In this document: piece after piece, positions 21,268-32,983 of the stretch
Layout: the number at the start of each line of letters is the position of its first letter
How positions within the stretch are numbered: the first letter of the stretch is position 1
Notes under the pieces: generated by a model
Told to the model about the DNA's origin: nothing
Seen by the model: the letters and a program-made list of their open reading frames with translations, nothing else
Database searches by the model: none
Translations under genes and position numbers: made by a program
Source: Gari tellinella
Taxonomy: Eukaryota; Mollusca; Bivalvia; Cardiida; Psammobiidae
DNA: 64,000 bases
Direction: 5' to 3'
Assembly (NCBI GenBank): GCA_922989275.2
Contig: OV277868.1
Span: 78,668,216 to 78,732,215, forward strand

Positions 21268-21496
21268 TGACCCTGTCAGTAGACAAGTGAGCATTTAAGG
21301 CAGACTAAAAGTAAAGCAGAATGCGCATTAATGCGCATTCTGCATTACTTTCAGAATGCTTTAAGCTACAATCTGCTAGAGTATAGAAACTATTTCTTAT
21401 GGTGCATATTCACGAGTGTATGAATTGGAATTATTTTCTTCAGTAGAGGAATAAATAAAATGCGCTAAAAGACGCTTCTATGGGGGAAAGGTTGAA
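21268..21496. mobile_element. MITE family A copy
   Basis: The core is AAAGTAAAGCAGAATGCGC meeting its complement through ATTAAT. The flank GACGCTTCTATGGGGGAAAGG is intact and the left end is eroded. Confidence 0.75.
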
Positions 21497-21975
21497 GTAA
21501 AATACCAAACAATAATAACTTGAGATATAAAAGCAGACTATAATTGTCTAAGGCTGATGACGTCATGGCAGTAAAGGAGTTAAAGAGTATCTTATCTATT
21601 CCACGCCTAGCATTTAACATTATTGAGCTATTTCATTGAATAAAATTAAATATATATATACTATATTCTGCACAATTTGAACAGAAGACACCTTTGTTGG
21701 ATTTTAAATGTAAAACTTAGTTTACTCCAATCATAGATTATGTGACAGCTCTTTTGTATAAATGATCAGGTAACCTTCAACAAGCCACGTTCGAATTTTT
21801 GATTACTTTTGCTAACAGTATGGATGAAGATGAGACGCTGAATAAATCGGCGACTCAGCTTGGTCCAAACTGTTTGAAACGCATTGCTTTTTTATCGAAT
21901 ATTTAGATACATATACCCATTTCATTGATGCAAATAGAACACTCTGCATACGACAAATCACATATCAAACACAAG

Positions 21976-22192
21976 GTTAATCCTTATCCGGCCGATCGCG
22001 ACTTGACTGGTATTTGCTAAAAGTTTTTATTCAGATCAGACGCCGCGTTATGCGGGGTCTGGTCTAGATCAAAACTGTTTTACAACCGTCTTTGACATTA
22101 TTCTATTTAAAAATACAAAAAGTTAATTTCTACTATTTTGTAAACGACAATTACACAGCAGGCGACATAACGACGGTATAATGGTTCACAAA
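21976..22192. mobile_element. MITE family E copy (empty site for a MITE F)
   Basis: TTAATCCTTATCCGGCCG starts it and GCAGGCGACATAACGACGG lies near the end. The core is TCAGATCAGACGCCGCG plus mirror. At GACTGGTATTTGC it is uninterrupted, whereas the paralogue at 43924 has a MITE F inserted at that TA. Confidence 0.75.
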
Positions 22193-22199
22193 TGGCCGT

Positions 22200-23515
22200 G
22201 ACCAGATCTGTAAGTAAATAGTGTTCTATTATCCAAAAAAATGATTGCTCGCCAGTTTATTATCTTTATTCTGTTTAACGTAGCGAGCGATCGCACACAC
22301 TTTGAATCAGTATCAAATACCGTGTAAATTCGCACGGTAAACTCCACATTTGAAATGTGACAGAAAACTCGATTTTATATTTTTGTTAAATTTCCTTAGT
22401 TTAAATCACATAGACGCTCTTCTGTAAGCTAAATATTTCGAAGTGAACAGAGATATTGTATTCGGTAACATGATTAAGACATCTTTTGTAACTTGACTCT
22501 GAAATATCTACATGTCTATTTCGCTCTGTAAAATACAATCTAGTTTAGTTATTGAGTAGTGCGCGTGTATGTGTGTCTTAAGATTTATATGTTTCATACT
22601 ATGGGGTAAGTGACAACGTACAGCCAAACCTTGTCTAGTTATATTCTATTTCGTTGGTTGTTTTAAACTTATACATCCGACATATTGTTAAGATAACATG
22701 CTCTGTTATGTTTAGAATAACCATTGCCACCAATGCTCTGATGGGCTATTGCCGATTTATCAACATTCAGATGACTAGGTGTACGACTATTAGTACGACA
22801 ATAGGTCAGCAAATGTATTTAAGCAAACCTTTTGATAAGTGGTCATAACGGTTAATTAGATTTTCAGCCTTCGTTACGAAAACACGTAGCCTAAACAGTG
22901 ATATAAGGCTATGGGACGCTACAAAAGAGGTTAAATGGTTTGGAAAAAAACAGCTCGATCAGTTGCTATCCATATTATTTCTACATCCAGAAAATAAGAA
23001 ATGTGAAAATATATATTTATGTTTCTAGTATTTGTTATCAGATGAAATGCTCAAGCAGTTTAAATATATAAAAAAACAAGAGTTATCTAACGTTACAAAC
23101 AGTATAAATTGTACAATATTGGTTATATTCTGAGCTTTACAATTCACAAATCTGACTGTTTTTTATTACTTTACTTTCTTTTGAGAAAATAGACGTGGGA
23201 TAAATAATGCAAAATCAAATTACCATGTATGTTTTATATTTGCAATAGATTCTACTTTTGTCCTTTGAATTGAATTTTTAAAAAAATAAAAAAAAATTCC
23301 TAACTTGACAAACACTTTACATTCGACCGTAAAGCCAAAGCTTGTACTGCAACATATAACGTTTTTTCATTTACTGTTAACAGTTCCTTAATGATTGATT
23401 CATTGATTTAGATTTTAATGTAACAATATTTTTCATTATTATTGAATTTACACAGTTCTGGAAATAAATGTTGCGATTAAGATAGTTATCAGAAGTTGTC
23501 ATCGACAGATTTGAG
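22200..23515. other. Duplicated spacer, then unique AT-rich DNA
   Basis: No gene is seen. Up to about 22970 it parallels 44300-45060 and 47080-47190, for example AACGTAGCGAGCGATCGCAC and GGGACGCTACAAAAGAGG. Beyond 22970 no repeat is recognised. Confidence 0.5.
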
Positions 23516-23521
23516 TTTCTA

Positions 23522-23790
23522 TGGATTATCAGTCATATAGTCACTGTGCCTTACATTACCAAGCTCCCCGCCGCTGTGAGTTCGAATCCCAGTCTGATCA
23601 TTTGGATTGTTCATGTGGGGAAGCCGTCCACCAGGCTTGTGGAAGGTCGGTGATTCTACGCAGTTGCCGATTTGTGCCTGACACAGTGCATAAAGGGCTT
23701 CTGGGGTCTTCCTCCACCTGTAATTAGCTGGACGTCGCTAAATGACTAAAATACTATTAAAAGCGACGAAAATCATGAATAAATAATAAT
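23522..23790 (+). mobile_element. tRNA-derived SINE
   Basis: Box B-like GAGTTCGAATCCCAG is followed by GGGGAAGCCGTCCACCAGG, GTCGGTGATTCTACGCAG, GGGGTCTTCCTCCACCTG and TAATTAGCTGG, then an A/T-rich tail. This is the fullest copy of the SINE in the window. A 68-codon frame across it is incidental. Confidence 0.75.
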
Positions 23791-26330
23791 ATTGACTCTC
23801 AGCGGATGACTGACCAAGAACAAACAATGAGCTGACACAGTTTTAATCTATGATAAGCCATGGTGTCTAGGATCTAATTCAGTCACATTGCCTGAACTTT
23901 TATTATTCTCAGTTACATCAGAGTAAGTTCATTTCTGACAGTAGCACCAGCAGCTTCGTTTATTTTACTTTCATTCTTAATGAGAAGTACCCTAAAAACT
24001 CTTAACTTTTACCATGCAAGCAGCGGATATGACTGCCACAGTGATTAGCCCTGCAGACAATTTGGATCCAGATGCGTTTCCTCAGGATCAAAACTATTTG
24101 ACACTTTGTTACTGTTATAAGAAGAATTTTATTTTTAGAACAGAAGCAATCGAAATTTGTTGCAGACGACAAAATGACCCAGCATGCAAAGGGTTCAGGA
24201 ATACGAATTTAGTGTATGTAAAATACACGTAGTTTTAAACGACTATACGTTCACATGTAATAAACCAATTATCCTATTTTCAAGAAGGTTTAGAGGACTT
24301 TAACCATTTGACCTTAGTCGGACGTGTGTTTGTCCTTTGCAAACAAGGTGACTGTGACGACTACAAAAATACGCGTCTGTGTTTCCAAATCTTATATCGA
24401 TTGTAAACATTTTGGAGACAGATTAGGCACCTGGCACCTGGATACCTCACCTGGTTCTAGACAACGTATATATAAAATTCTTTCAAACTGGAAACAAGAA
24501 AGTTTCCCAACTTAAGAGCATATGGTCTGTATCATTGTATTCTCATATCTGCAAGTCTGTATTGAAATGCAAGACAATAAAGCAAACGTTCGCCAAGATT
24601 CAATATATTGAGAAAATTGGTATTTGGGCATTCACTGCCTTACCGCAAGTGAAGTGATTATTTATAAACAAGGTGGGTCATACTAAACGTACGAATAATA
24701 GGGTTGTTGATACCTGACTTCCCATTTGTTTAATTAAACTGCATTACGATGCGGTATGCCTAATATGTGAAAAACTGCAGCCAAGTTCCGACAACCTGAA
24801 AATGTGCAAATTCTAATCCTTTTATTAACCATCTTATCGACATAGGCGGTGAACTTTCACTTTCCAAACAATGTGGAAGCGCGGCATCTAATTAGGATTC
24901 AATTCGGTTGGAACACGTATCAATATGTTTTCAGTAAAACAGATATATAATGATATTACGTACAGAAATGCAGACGACAAATGACATTGTAGCAGGCATA
25001 TTGGTTTCTGCAAATAAATAAAACCACCTATTATTGTTCGGTAAGACTATATAGTATGCTCTCCCAATTGAAAATTAGATAAATATGGGGAATAAACGAA
25101 ATATTTATGAGGTTTATCGAAGTATGAACTCCTTAACGTTGTTGGGTAAGTTTATCGTAAACTTACCACTAGCAGAAATACGTCGTTCGTTACTTATATT
25201 TATATTTTTACATTCGTCCTTGTCAACTTAAGAGGTATCTTTACCAGATTTAATTTCATGCACATGAATATATCATATACCGGCAAAATATGTTTGATAC
25301 ATGTCATTCTCGATGTAACAGTCATTCGGTCTCTGTATGAAAAGTAGTCCCAAATACATGTATTGAAATTTCCATTTCAAATCCAATCTTTTATACATTT
25401 ATCCTTTTCTCTCTGTTCTTAAAAAGACTTATAAGACATTAAAAATAAACAGTGCAACCTGAATATCTACCAAACCACATTTTAAAAACAATGGTGGGGC
25501 GTTGGGTTGTATTTAAAATACATAAACACATAGCAACGCGATAGCAACCATATTTGATCTCATTCAGCTGATCACTCTATATTCACGATACGAACATTGA
25601 ACACTATTGCGGATTCAATCGATAATTGATAGATCTACATGTACACAAGGGTTTCTTACTTCATGTAATGAGTTTCATGAATATCTCTTAACAGTATTCA
25701 AGCAAACTTTCTCTGACTGTAACATGAAGTGGCTCCTTGTCGGTGTGTTTTGAATTCCATGACCGTTAAATGTGAACCGTTATGTAGAGTGCCTCCTATG
25801 CAAAATATGTACGCAACATTCCGCAGCATAACGCTAGATATAGTACACAGTACGTTTGTACACACCGCTGTCCGATACATATTTTCTATATAGATATATA
25901 TACGTACGTTTACACCAAAGTTTCAATCGCCGAATTGTTTAAACTTGCTCTCTCTCTCTCTCTCTATCTAACATTCTTCCAATTCTATCGAAGTCCTACT
26001 TTCTTACAGAAAATGCTACAGAGGACTCTCATTTGTGCATTGAGAATTGATACAGAAGTTATAAAAACAAGTAAGAGATGTCATAATCATATATTGTTCA
26101 ATTCTTAAATGTTAACACACATTACTTGTATCGATTCAAATGAAGAATCTGAACGTAGGTCCTAAATCCTAACTGGGTCGTTAACTTTCCACCCTATTTA
26201 GCGTTTTGGAAAATCTTCTAACTGGATCGAACCAATTTCGATTTCAAAGTTTATCAAAAATTAAATTTCATATTTAAATACTTTACAGGGCAATGTAAAT
26301 ACTTAATGTTTAGACAACAAAACATGCCCC
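23791..26330. other. Unique AT-rich DNA, no gene recognised
   Basis: Only short frames (60-72 codons) occur, none resembling a known domain. A decayed MITE D core (GACAATTTGGATCCAGATGCG) is near 24056 and a CT run near 25949. This is the longest stretch between 20 and 47 kb without a recognisable element. Confidence 0.45.
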
Positions 26331-27779
26331 CCCCCCTACAACGGTCCACCAAACACCGATTCCCTCCCTACAAGAATACTTGCCACTGTTCCCCAAACAA
26401 GACAAACAATTATATCTCCGTAACCCTCATCCGGACCTTGCACAAACTTCCATTTTGAGACTTTGAGACCCAATTGTGCATTTTTGTTATTTTTCTTAGT
26501 CAATATAGGCATTTGTGACATAACTGATGCCGCATTATAAATTGATGTGTTTATGCTATATGGTAATGATAAAACTGAAACGTTGCTCTCACTGTTACCA
26601 TGGCAACCAGTTACCATAGTTACACAAAAAACTCAGTTTTTTCTGTAAAATCGAATTTAATGTAATAACTTGTGCAGAAAATGTACAGATGGGTAAATGT
26701 GGACATATTTATGACTAGATATACCTTTTGTTACATTAATAGTGTATCCTTTACTGATCTATGTGAATATTTAGAAGAAAATGACAAAAATATGGTTGGG
26801 ATCCAGTGGACCCCAAATAATATTTATGCATATTAACATGGGTTACTATACAACTTTTGACCAAGACTGACTTAAACCATATTAGTGGAACATATGTAAC
26901 CAAAACAGCTTCCCAGCTGATCAATATCGTCAATTTGTTAAGCTTTGTTTCTGCTTCCAATTGTTTTATGGCAATAGTTGTCCAATTTATTAGACCTGTC
27001 ACCATGCATGTCTTAGCTCCGTATAGGATTCATGACGCCTTAAATATCCACCGACCAGACCTCGTTGGCCAACGTTCAATAGGATCAATGTCAAAGGTCA
27101 AGGTCACCAATCTTGGCCCATGACTGCTATGGAAACTTCCAGAAAGGACCATGCAGAACCAAAAATAATACAGTACACTTATTTGAATATTGAAATCGTT
27201 TGCATAACTTGAGGTCAGATAGAATTGTATTCGTTCCATACAGTGTGAATCCCTTGGACTCGCGGTTCGCACTCCGGGGTTATAATATCCAAGGGAAATA
27301 ACTAAATCACAAGATCATGAAAGATATATTTATATGTGCAATTGAGGAACAGTATTTACGGGGTTATCTAGTATTCAATAAATGCCATTATTGTAATTGT
27401 AAACAACAAGAAACGGTTTTAAAATGGCCTGAAATACATTTTACTATCTTTTAGAATTCTGGGGTCTGGCTGGACCCCAGCCGTGTTTTCAAAAAAGAAT
27501 CTATGCGAATTGACCTATTTAGTACGTATGTCACTAAAAGCGTCAAAAGAAGACATAGGAACAATGTCTAAAAACGGCATTAGCGTCATTAGACTGAATA
27601 ATTTTTTCTAGCAAGAATAAAGCCGTTGGGGTCCAATGGACCACAAAGGTCCGGATGAGGGTTAAATAGTTCTATGTCGCTGTTTCTCAAACGTCCGTGT
27701 TGGACATTTTGATAGCAGAAACATCGTGACGAGTGCCAATCAGTTTGAACCAAGATCAGAAAATCAGACGCCGCGTTTC
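26331..27779 (-). mobile_element. MITE family G interrupted by MITE M
   Basis: CTACAACGGTCCACC and TTGCCACTGTTCCCCAAAC lie before the insertion, and GTCGCTGTTTCTCAAACG with ACGAGTGCCAATCAGTTTG lie after it at 27668. Joined, they give a family G interior. Confidence 0.65.
26420..27665. mobile_element. MITE/transposon family M (1.25 kb, TTAA)
   Basis: The termini TAACCCTCATCCGGACCTT and AAGGTCCGGATGAGGGTTAA are inverted repeats next to TTAA-like targets. Short subterminal palindromes such as GGGTCTGGCTGGACCCC are inside. There is no transposase frame, so it is non-autonomous. One copy in the window. Confidence 0.75.
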
Positions 27780-27856
27780 GCGGGTTTTCTGTTGATGTGA
27801 TTTACAGATGTAGCCGGGTTGAGTATATGATTCAATGGTGAGAGATTTATGTAAGC

Positions 27857-27931
27857 GGCCCGGTGGTTCAGTCGGTAGAATACTTGCCCTGTAAGCAAGG
27901 GGTCCCGGGTTCGAGCCCCGGTCTGGCTGCA
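27857..27931 (+). tRNA. tRNA-Thr(UGU)-like sequence in 5' LTR, probable pseudogene
   Basis: Box A TGGTTCAGTCGG and box B GGTTCGAGCC match Pol III promoter consensus. The anticodon arm CTTGC-CCTGTAA-GCAAG gives TGT, but U33 is replaced by C. The T arm pairs fully, the acceptor stem only partly, and ATTTTT follows as a possible Pol III terminator. Confidence 0.55.
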
Positions 27932-28131
27932 CATTTTTCTCACCATGTTACATTTGGCGCCCAACGTAAATAACCCGTAGGATAATATGTAACTCGTAGA
28001 GTGTACAGAAATAATAATAATAAGAAACCCGTGGAGTGTTCTTTAGTAAGAATTCGGGACGAATTCTTGTGTAGAGGGGGGTGTGTAGCCGGGTTTAGTA
28101 TATGATTCAATGGTGAGAGATTTATGTAAGC

Positions 28132-28206
28132 GGCCCGGTGGTTCAGTCGGTATAACACTTGCTCTGTAAGCAAGGGGTCCCGGGTTCGAGCCCCGGTCTG
28201 GCTGCA
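28132..28206 (+). tRNA. tRNA-Thr(UGU)-like sequence in 3' LTR, probable pseudogene
   Basis: It is the second copy of the tRNA-like module with loop TCTGTAA, the same boxes and the same TTTTT after it. It differs from the first copy at a few bases only. Confidence 0.55.
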
Positions 28207-28529
28207 TATTTTTCTCGTAAGATTCTTGGACATATGCATTTTCAAAACCTATTTGTGAAACGTATTAGATTTTTCCTCAAAAAAGATTATGATCCAACTA
28301 TATTGCTGCGCACTTCACGTTTGGTTATCGATCAATCTACAATTGATAACTATGCTTTCCTCTTTGGCTGTGCGACGACAAACAGGGCTTAGCACTACAT
28401 GATGATGTATCTCTAAAGCCGTCCTTAACCGGGAGAGTTATGTCGGATTTTCGTGCTTTGATTTTTCACTCCCTCTCTGTCGTACCCTGAACCCTTCCAT
28501 GCCTTACAGTTACTCGTTTCTTTTAAGTG

Positions 28530-29050
28530 ATCGTAATAGAGAGGTTTAACTGGAAAGGGAAATATAAGCTCATACCATATCTTTTTTATCTCTAAACCTA
28601 CTTCAATAGCACAATGATACAACAGTCGAGTCTCCATAACTCAATTCCTTTAGGTTAAGCCTTTTTTATAAAAATGGTATAAAAAAAGTTCTATCTTTTT
28701 CATACATTCGATTTCCACGGGCTGGATGTTCGGAATTCCACTGATGAGAAAAAGATAGTTCGATTTAAGCATGTCCGAGTTATTTAGACTCTATCATACA
28801 CGATTGTATCTATCCAACGCATAGAACGTCCTGTTCAAATTTGTGACAGTTTGTGCAAACAATTTCGTACACAAAGAACTTTTGAGTTACTTTGTATAAT
28901 TCAAGCTTTCACACATTCTGGTGAATTGTCGTTTAATAAATGGAATACATATCTATTCTAGAGTATTTTGCATTAGACACGTTTAGCAAGCGACACATTC
29001 CTAGTGTTGTAAGGTACAATTTTATTTTACACCAAATCATATACACTGCG
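28530..29050. other. Start of duplication block 3, eroded MITE H inside
   Basis: This stretch repeats 11220-11780 in order (GAGTTACTTTGTATAATTC, TAAATGGAATACATAT, GTTGTAAGGTA). An eroded family H lies at about 28621-28795. No gene is seen. Confidence 0.6.
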
Positions 29051-29620
29051 GTTTAGGAGTTTTCTTAATACTTTAAATTATTCTTCAATTCTCCAGCGAA
29101 CTCTTTGATAAAGTGGTTTTAAGTTTTTATAGTTGATTGATTTTAAGTTTGCTTTAAGAAATCAATTATCTTAAACACTGAAAACAAAGTATGCGACGCT
29201 ACAAAACAGGCTCAAAATTAAATGATTGTGTTTTACGGCACCGCGAAACATGAAATGGTCATATGGCGCAAATCAAAATTAAACTATAAAATCTGAATAT
29301 ATTCGATAACGGTTTTTTTTTGTTTTTTATTTTGTTTTTTATCATGTTTACATAATGAATTGTTGGATACTATACCCTAAACAACTAAACCTGTCACGAG
29401 TCTACATGTAATTTTATAAATGAGAGCATACTCCTTTATCTATGACTGTCTGTCCGTTCATCCGTCCGTCCATATAATGGTACATCATCCCACAAGTTTT
29501 AGATAACAGCATAAATACAACAAGATGGCGTCAAGAGGAGTTTAACATTGTATTAATGATAGCAAACACGCCTTTATGATGCACGTCAATGGTTACAACA
29601 ACTGAAAATATGTTTATTTG

Positions 29621-29644
29621 TGTTTCCTTTTCACTGTTTTACAG
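29621..29644 (+). other. Putative 5'UTR 3' splice site, OLD copy 3
   Basis: CCTTTTCACTGTTTTACAG followed by AGTACCCG, matching the sites before copies 1 and 2. Confidence 0.4.
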
Positions 29645-29859
29645 AGTACCCGAGCCGTGATCTTAATTGATGAGCTAGCGATCATGCTAGAGGAGACTTA
29701 CAGCCTGGTGTTTGTGCAGATATACGTTAAAAGCGGCTATTAGTTACACACCTTGTTTCTATTACGTTTGTTCGTAACTGTTTCATTACTGTACTAAATC
29801 AATAACGGATTTTGTCGTTTGTATTGAAATAGACCACACTAGATACATTCATCGTCGAA

Positions 29860-31914
29860 ATGCTGCGGAAAATTAGACTAAAGAACTTCGTGCATTTTTT
29901 AGACGAAACGATTGAAATCAATGACATAAGTGGTCCTGTGATTTTCATGGGGGAAAATAATTCTGGAAAGAGTTGTGTTTTTGAAGCTATTCGAAGATGC
30001 ATGAGCACATCAAAGAATCTTGGTATGTCAAATCCACACGAGGCAGACAAACTTATGTTTGTAACTTGTCAATTCAATACCGGAGGTAAAAACAATAATG
30101 TATTTTCGTCAGTGGTTCGAACAGCTGACAACCCGATTGGTGAACAATACAATGAACATGTTTTTAAGATTGTACATGTCAAGGGACAGGACAATGATTG
30201 TAGTGAGTTTGCTATTGACATTGTGAAAGAAAACAAAGATACCAAGAAAGTTTGCGCATCACTGTCACCCAAAGCGACATCTGAACTTAAACAAATCTAC
30301 GAGGATCAGAAATACAAACTTGGTTTTGATAATGCTTTCGTAAAAAAATTGGGAGAATACCACTCTGAGATTAAACAATTCATTAATTCAGAAAACGATG
30401 ATCAAATTGAGACAGAATGCGAAAGAATTCTTAAGCGTGAAGTTGACAGGACGACTGTTATAACATTTCAAATGAAAGGTATCTCGCCATATCAATGGAC
30501 AGAAAGCGAAAGGTTGAAACAAAGCCAGACATCAGAGAACATCAAAACTGTATCAGGGAGGGCTGAAATATTGAATTGGTATCTGACTAACATTGGAAAT
30601 ATCACTGACAAAGAGAAAGAAAATGAAAACTTTTATTTCAATACATTAACGGACAGATGCAGCTATGAGTTCCAAATTAACAACGACAAGATAATTGCAC
30701 ATAATGGCAATTTCAAACATTGGAAGAAGAAAGCAATTTCTATTCTGAAAATACCGGAGGGTATATACGAGGCTAAACAAATTTCGATAATTTTATCGCT
30801 TGACCGATTTAAAACCGTTTGCCTAGAGGATGCAGACAGAGGTATGCACACCCAGATGGTCGAACGATTTAGAGATCTGGTTCTTGCAGGAACAGAAGAC
30901 AAAATAATCATTCTAACAAGCCATCAGCCGAGTTTTCTTTCACCTTGCAGCCTTCCTCGAACATATCATTTTCGTCGACACAAACAAGGCACTGAGCAGA
31001 TATTCAAAGCTGTTGCTATGAAGAACATTCTACCATCTGGAGGTGACAAGGTAGTTCGAATGATTTCCAGCTATAATTTTGCTACAATATTTCTTGCTAG
31101 AAGAGTTATATTTGTGGAAGGGGAGGATGATTTCCTATTTCTGACATACCTAAAACAAATACTTCTCACACAAGACATTGCTGAAGATTGTGCAAAAACA
31201 TGTGATACTACCAAGCATGAAATTATGGGAGCTCTTTGCTCGCTTCATATCGTTCCAATGACAGGAGAAGCCAACAAAGCCAAACTCCGTGCTGTTTGCG
31301 AAACGCTTGGAATCATTAATCTCTTCCTGCTCGATTATGATGCCCTTTATAACAATATAAAGAAGGCAGATGGAAATTCTACGTACGCAATTTATGGTTT
31401 TCTCAAAATGTTCGAGCTTGATAGTGATGACGACAATTGCAAACGTGTCGAGCAAGATGTGTCCACATTGCAAGAAGATGGATTCTTTGTGTGGAAGGAA
31501 ACAGAAAGTAGCAGCGGAACCATAGATTCAGTCGTACTAACATTCTGTGAAGAAGAAGGACTGGAAGATTTCTTGAAAGCAAATAATGTGAAACTGCACA
31601 GGAAACGAGACAGCAGAATATCTTCTGCGAAACTTCACACGGCTGCCTCAGACGTGAAAGGAACACAGAAACAAGATAGTAGACCATCTTCTGTAGAGAC
31701 AATCGATAGTTTAGCATCTTCTGAAGAACTCTCCTCAGCTTCCTCAGACGCTAAAGCAAGAAAGAAAAAGAAGACCAAAATAAAACTGTTCAACAATAAG
31801 TCTTTGACGACGCAAAACATAAAAGACGTTGTTGAAAAACTCCTCAAAGTGTCACTACACAGCAAGAATACTAGTAACGAAATTTATCGTCTCGTGAAAT
31901 TTCTAATTAAATAA
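29860..31914 (+). CDS. OLD-family ATPase-TOPRIM nuclease, copy 3 (intact)
   Basis: A 684-residue intact frame. Domains in order: ATPase head with P-loop GENNSGKS (31-38); a long insert with QWTESERLK near 212-220; signature-like PEGIYEAKQISIIL (299-312); Walker B VCLED (320-324); H-loop His 355; TOPRIM VIFVEGEDDF with Glu 420; LLDYDALYNN with Asp 492 and 494. A Ser-rich linker (about 585-635) holds vestiges of the copy 1 repeat (QDSRPSSVE), then a Lys-rich stretch and the conserved C-terminus KSLTTQNIKDVVEKLL. All expected ATPase and metal-binding residues are present. It sits in the second block of a tandem segmental duplication, 16.6 kb from copy 2, and shares a 173-bp identical stretch with copy 2 across TOPRIM. 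Defence or repair function is inferred from the family. Confidence 0.9.
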   Translation: MLRKIRLKNFVHFLDETIEINDISGPVIFMGENNSGKSCVFEAIRRCMSTSKNLGMSNPHEADKLMFVTCQFNTGGKNNNVFSSVVRTADNPIGEQYNEHVFKIVHVKGQDNDCSEFAIDIVKENKDTKKVCASLSPKATSELKQIYEDQKYKLGFDNAFVKKLGEYHSEIKQFINSENDDQIETECERILKREVDRTTVITFQMKGISPYQWTESERLKQSQTSENIKTVSGRAEILNWYLTNIGNITDKEKENENFYFNTLTDRCSYEFQINNDKIIAHNGNFKHWKKKAISILKIPEGIYEAKQISIILSLDRFKTVCLEDADRGMHTQMVERFRDLVLAGTEDKIIILTSHQPSFLSPCSLPRTYHFRRHKQGTEQIFKAVAMKNILPSGGDKVVRMISSYNFATIFLARRVIFVEGEDDFLFLTYLKQILLTQDIAEDCAKTCDTTKHEIMGALCSLHIVPMTGEANKAKLRAVCETLGIINLFLLDYDALYNNIKKADGNSTYAIYGFLKMFELDSDDDNCKRVEQDVSTLQEDGFFVWKETESSSGTIDSVVLTFCEEEGLEDFLKANNVKLHRKRDSRISSAKLHTAASDVKGTQKQDSRPSSVETIDSLASSEELSSASSDAKARKKKKTKIKLFNNKSLTTQNIKDVVEKLLKVSLHSKNTSNEIYRLVKFLIK

Positions 31915-32055
31915 TTGAGACAAGAATGAAGCAATAGAAAGAACGAAGAAATATGAAGATAAATGACAAAAGTACAAGTGCTTTTAAAGATAGAAATTTC
32001 TTCGCTTTACTAAATTGATACAAAAATTGTTTTTACCCCCATTATACCGATTATA

Positions 32056-32621
32056 TAGAGGATAATTATTTTTTTTAGTATAAGATAGAAATTTAATCCA
32101 TTGAGTGAACATCAGACGTTATATTTTCACGAGTGGCGAAGCCACGAGTAAAAATATAACAGTCTGATGTTCACTCAATGGATTAAATTCGATCTTATAC
32201 TGAAACAATTCAATTATTCAATTTATTTATGCTTTTAAGCCACTTTTTAAACGAAATTGTTCGATAATTGTGAAAGCGAAAGTACATGATTTACCCCGTG
32301 TTGAGCCCCAAGTTTACATCGAACATATTAACGAAATAGTTTCCCGTACGATGACGTCACTGATTTATTGATTTGACGTCATCCGAATTACGTCGTTGCT
32401 CCCGATTTTGGATTCGTGTTCTTCCGTTGAGCGGTTCGCGACAAATCGGACTGCCGGAATTTAACGATAAGACACGATTGACTACGATTTTTTCGGGAGT
32501 CCTACGGGGAAAATTCATAATAAATGCGCGCGTGGCGAAGATCCCACTGCTTAAAGCAGTGGAATTATCAAGTGATAATCCACTGCTATTTCGTGGTAAT
32601 CCACCGAAAATCATAAATAAA
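32056..32621. mobile_element. 566-bp insertion with a foldback hairpin after OLD copy 3
   Basis: Copies 1 and 2 have an uninterrupted GATTATAGTTCTAG-type junction here. The insert contains a palindrome at 32075-32204 (TAATCCATTGAGTGAACATC and its complement around CGAGTGGCGAAGCCACGAG). No transposase is seen. AATAAA at its right edge could serve copy 3 as a polyadenylation signal. Confidence 0.7.
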
Positions 32622-32744
32622 GTTCTAGAATGTATTTGACTGAGCGTGAGCCTCTCAAACCATCTGTTAATTGTAAATGAGATATATAACTGCTTGGTAT
32701 GGCACGAACAAACCGCACAACACTGCAACAGCACCAATCACTTA

Positions 32745-32983
32745 TTAACCCATATGCGCCTAGTGGATTATGTCATGTTTATACATGTATATTGGATAAG
32801 TCCATTTCTGATCTTAGGGATACTTGGTCTAAAGTTTCATTCTCGATTTGTTTTATATAGAATATCATATCAGGAAACAATGTAGACTCTGATTAGACAC
32901 CGAATAATGCAGCGTCTGATCAGAGTCTATACTGTTTGCCTGTGTTCCATATATGGGATTCTGGTCATACATGTATGGGTTAA
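32745..32983 (+). mobile_element. MITE family J copy, unit 3
   Basis: It starts TTAACCCATATGCGCC and ends ATGTATGGGTTAA. The core is GACTCTGATTAGACACCG and its mirror. It is at the same place as the J elements after copies 1 and 2. Confidence 0.75.

Larger units (their letters stand above)
27809..28217 (+). mobile_element. Miniature LTR element (TRIM) with tRNA-like LTRs
   Basis: A direct repeat beginning TGTAGCCGGGTT occurs at 27809 and 28084. The first ends GTTACA at 27952 and is followed after two bases by TGGCGCCCAACG, a classical tRNA-Lys primer-binding site. The second is preceded by the purine run AGAGGGGGGTG, a polypurine tract. The internal region is only about 130 bp and non-coding. 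Each LTR contains a tRNA-like sequence with Pol III boxes. The second LTR loses similarity after TTTTTCTC, so its last bases are truncated or diverged. Confidence 0.82.

Noticed and set aside
23521..23727. 68-codon + frame with several Cys residues
   Set aside because: It coincides with the tRNA-derived SINE.
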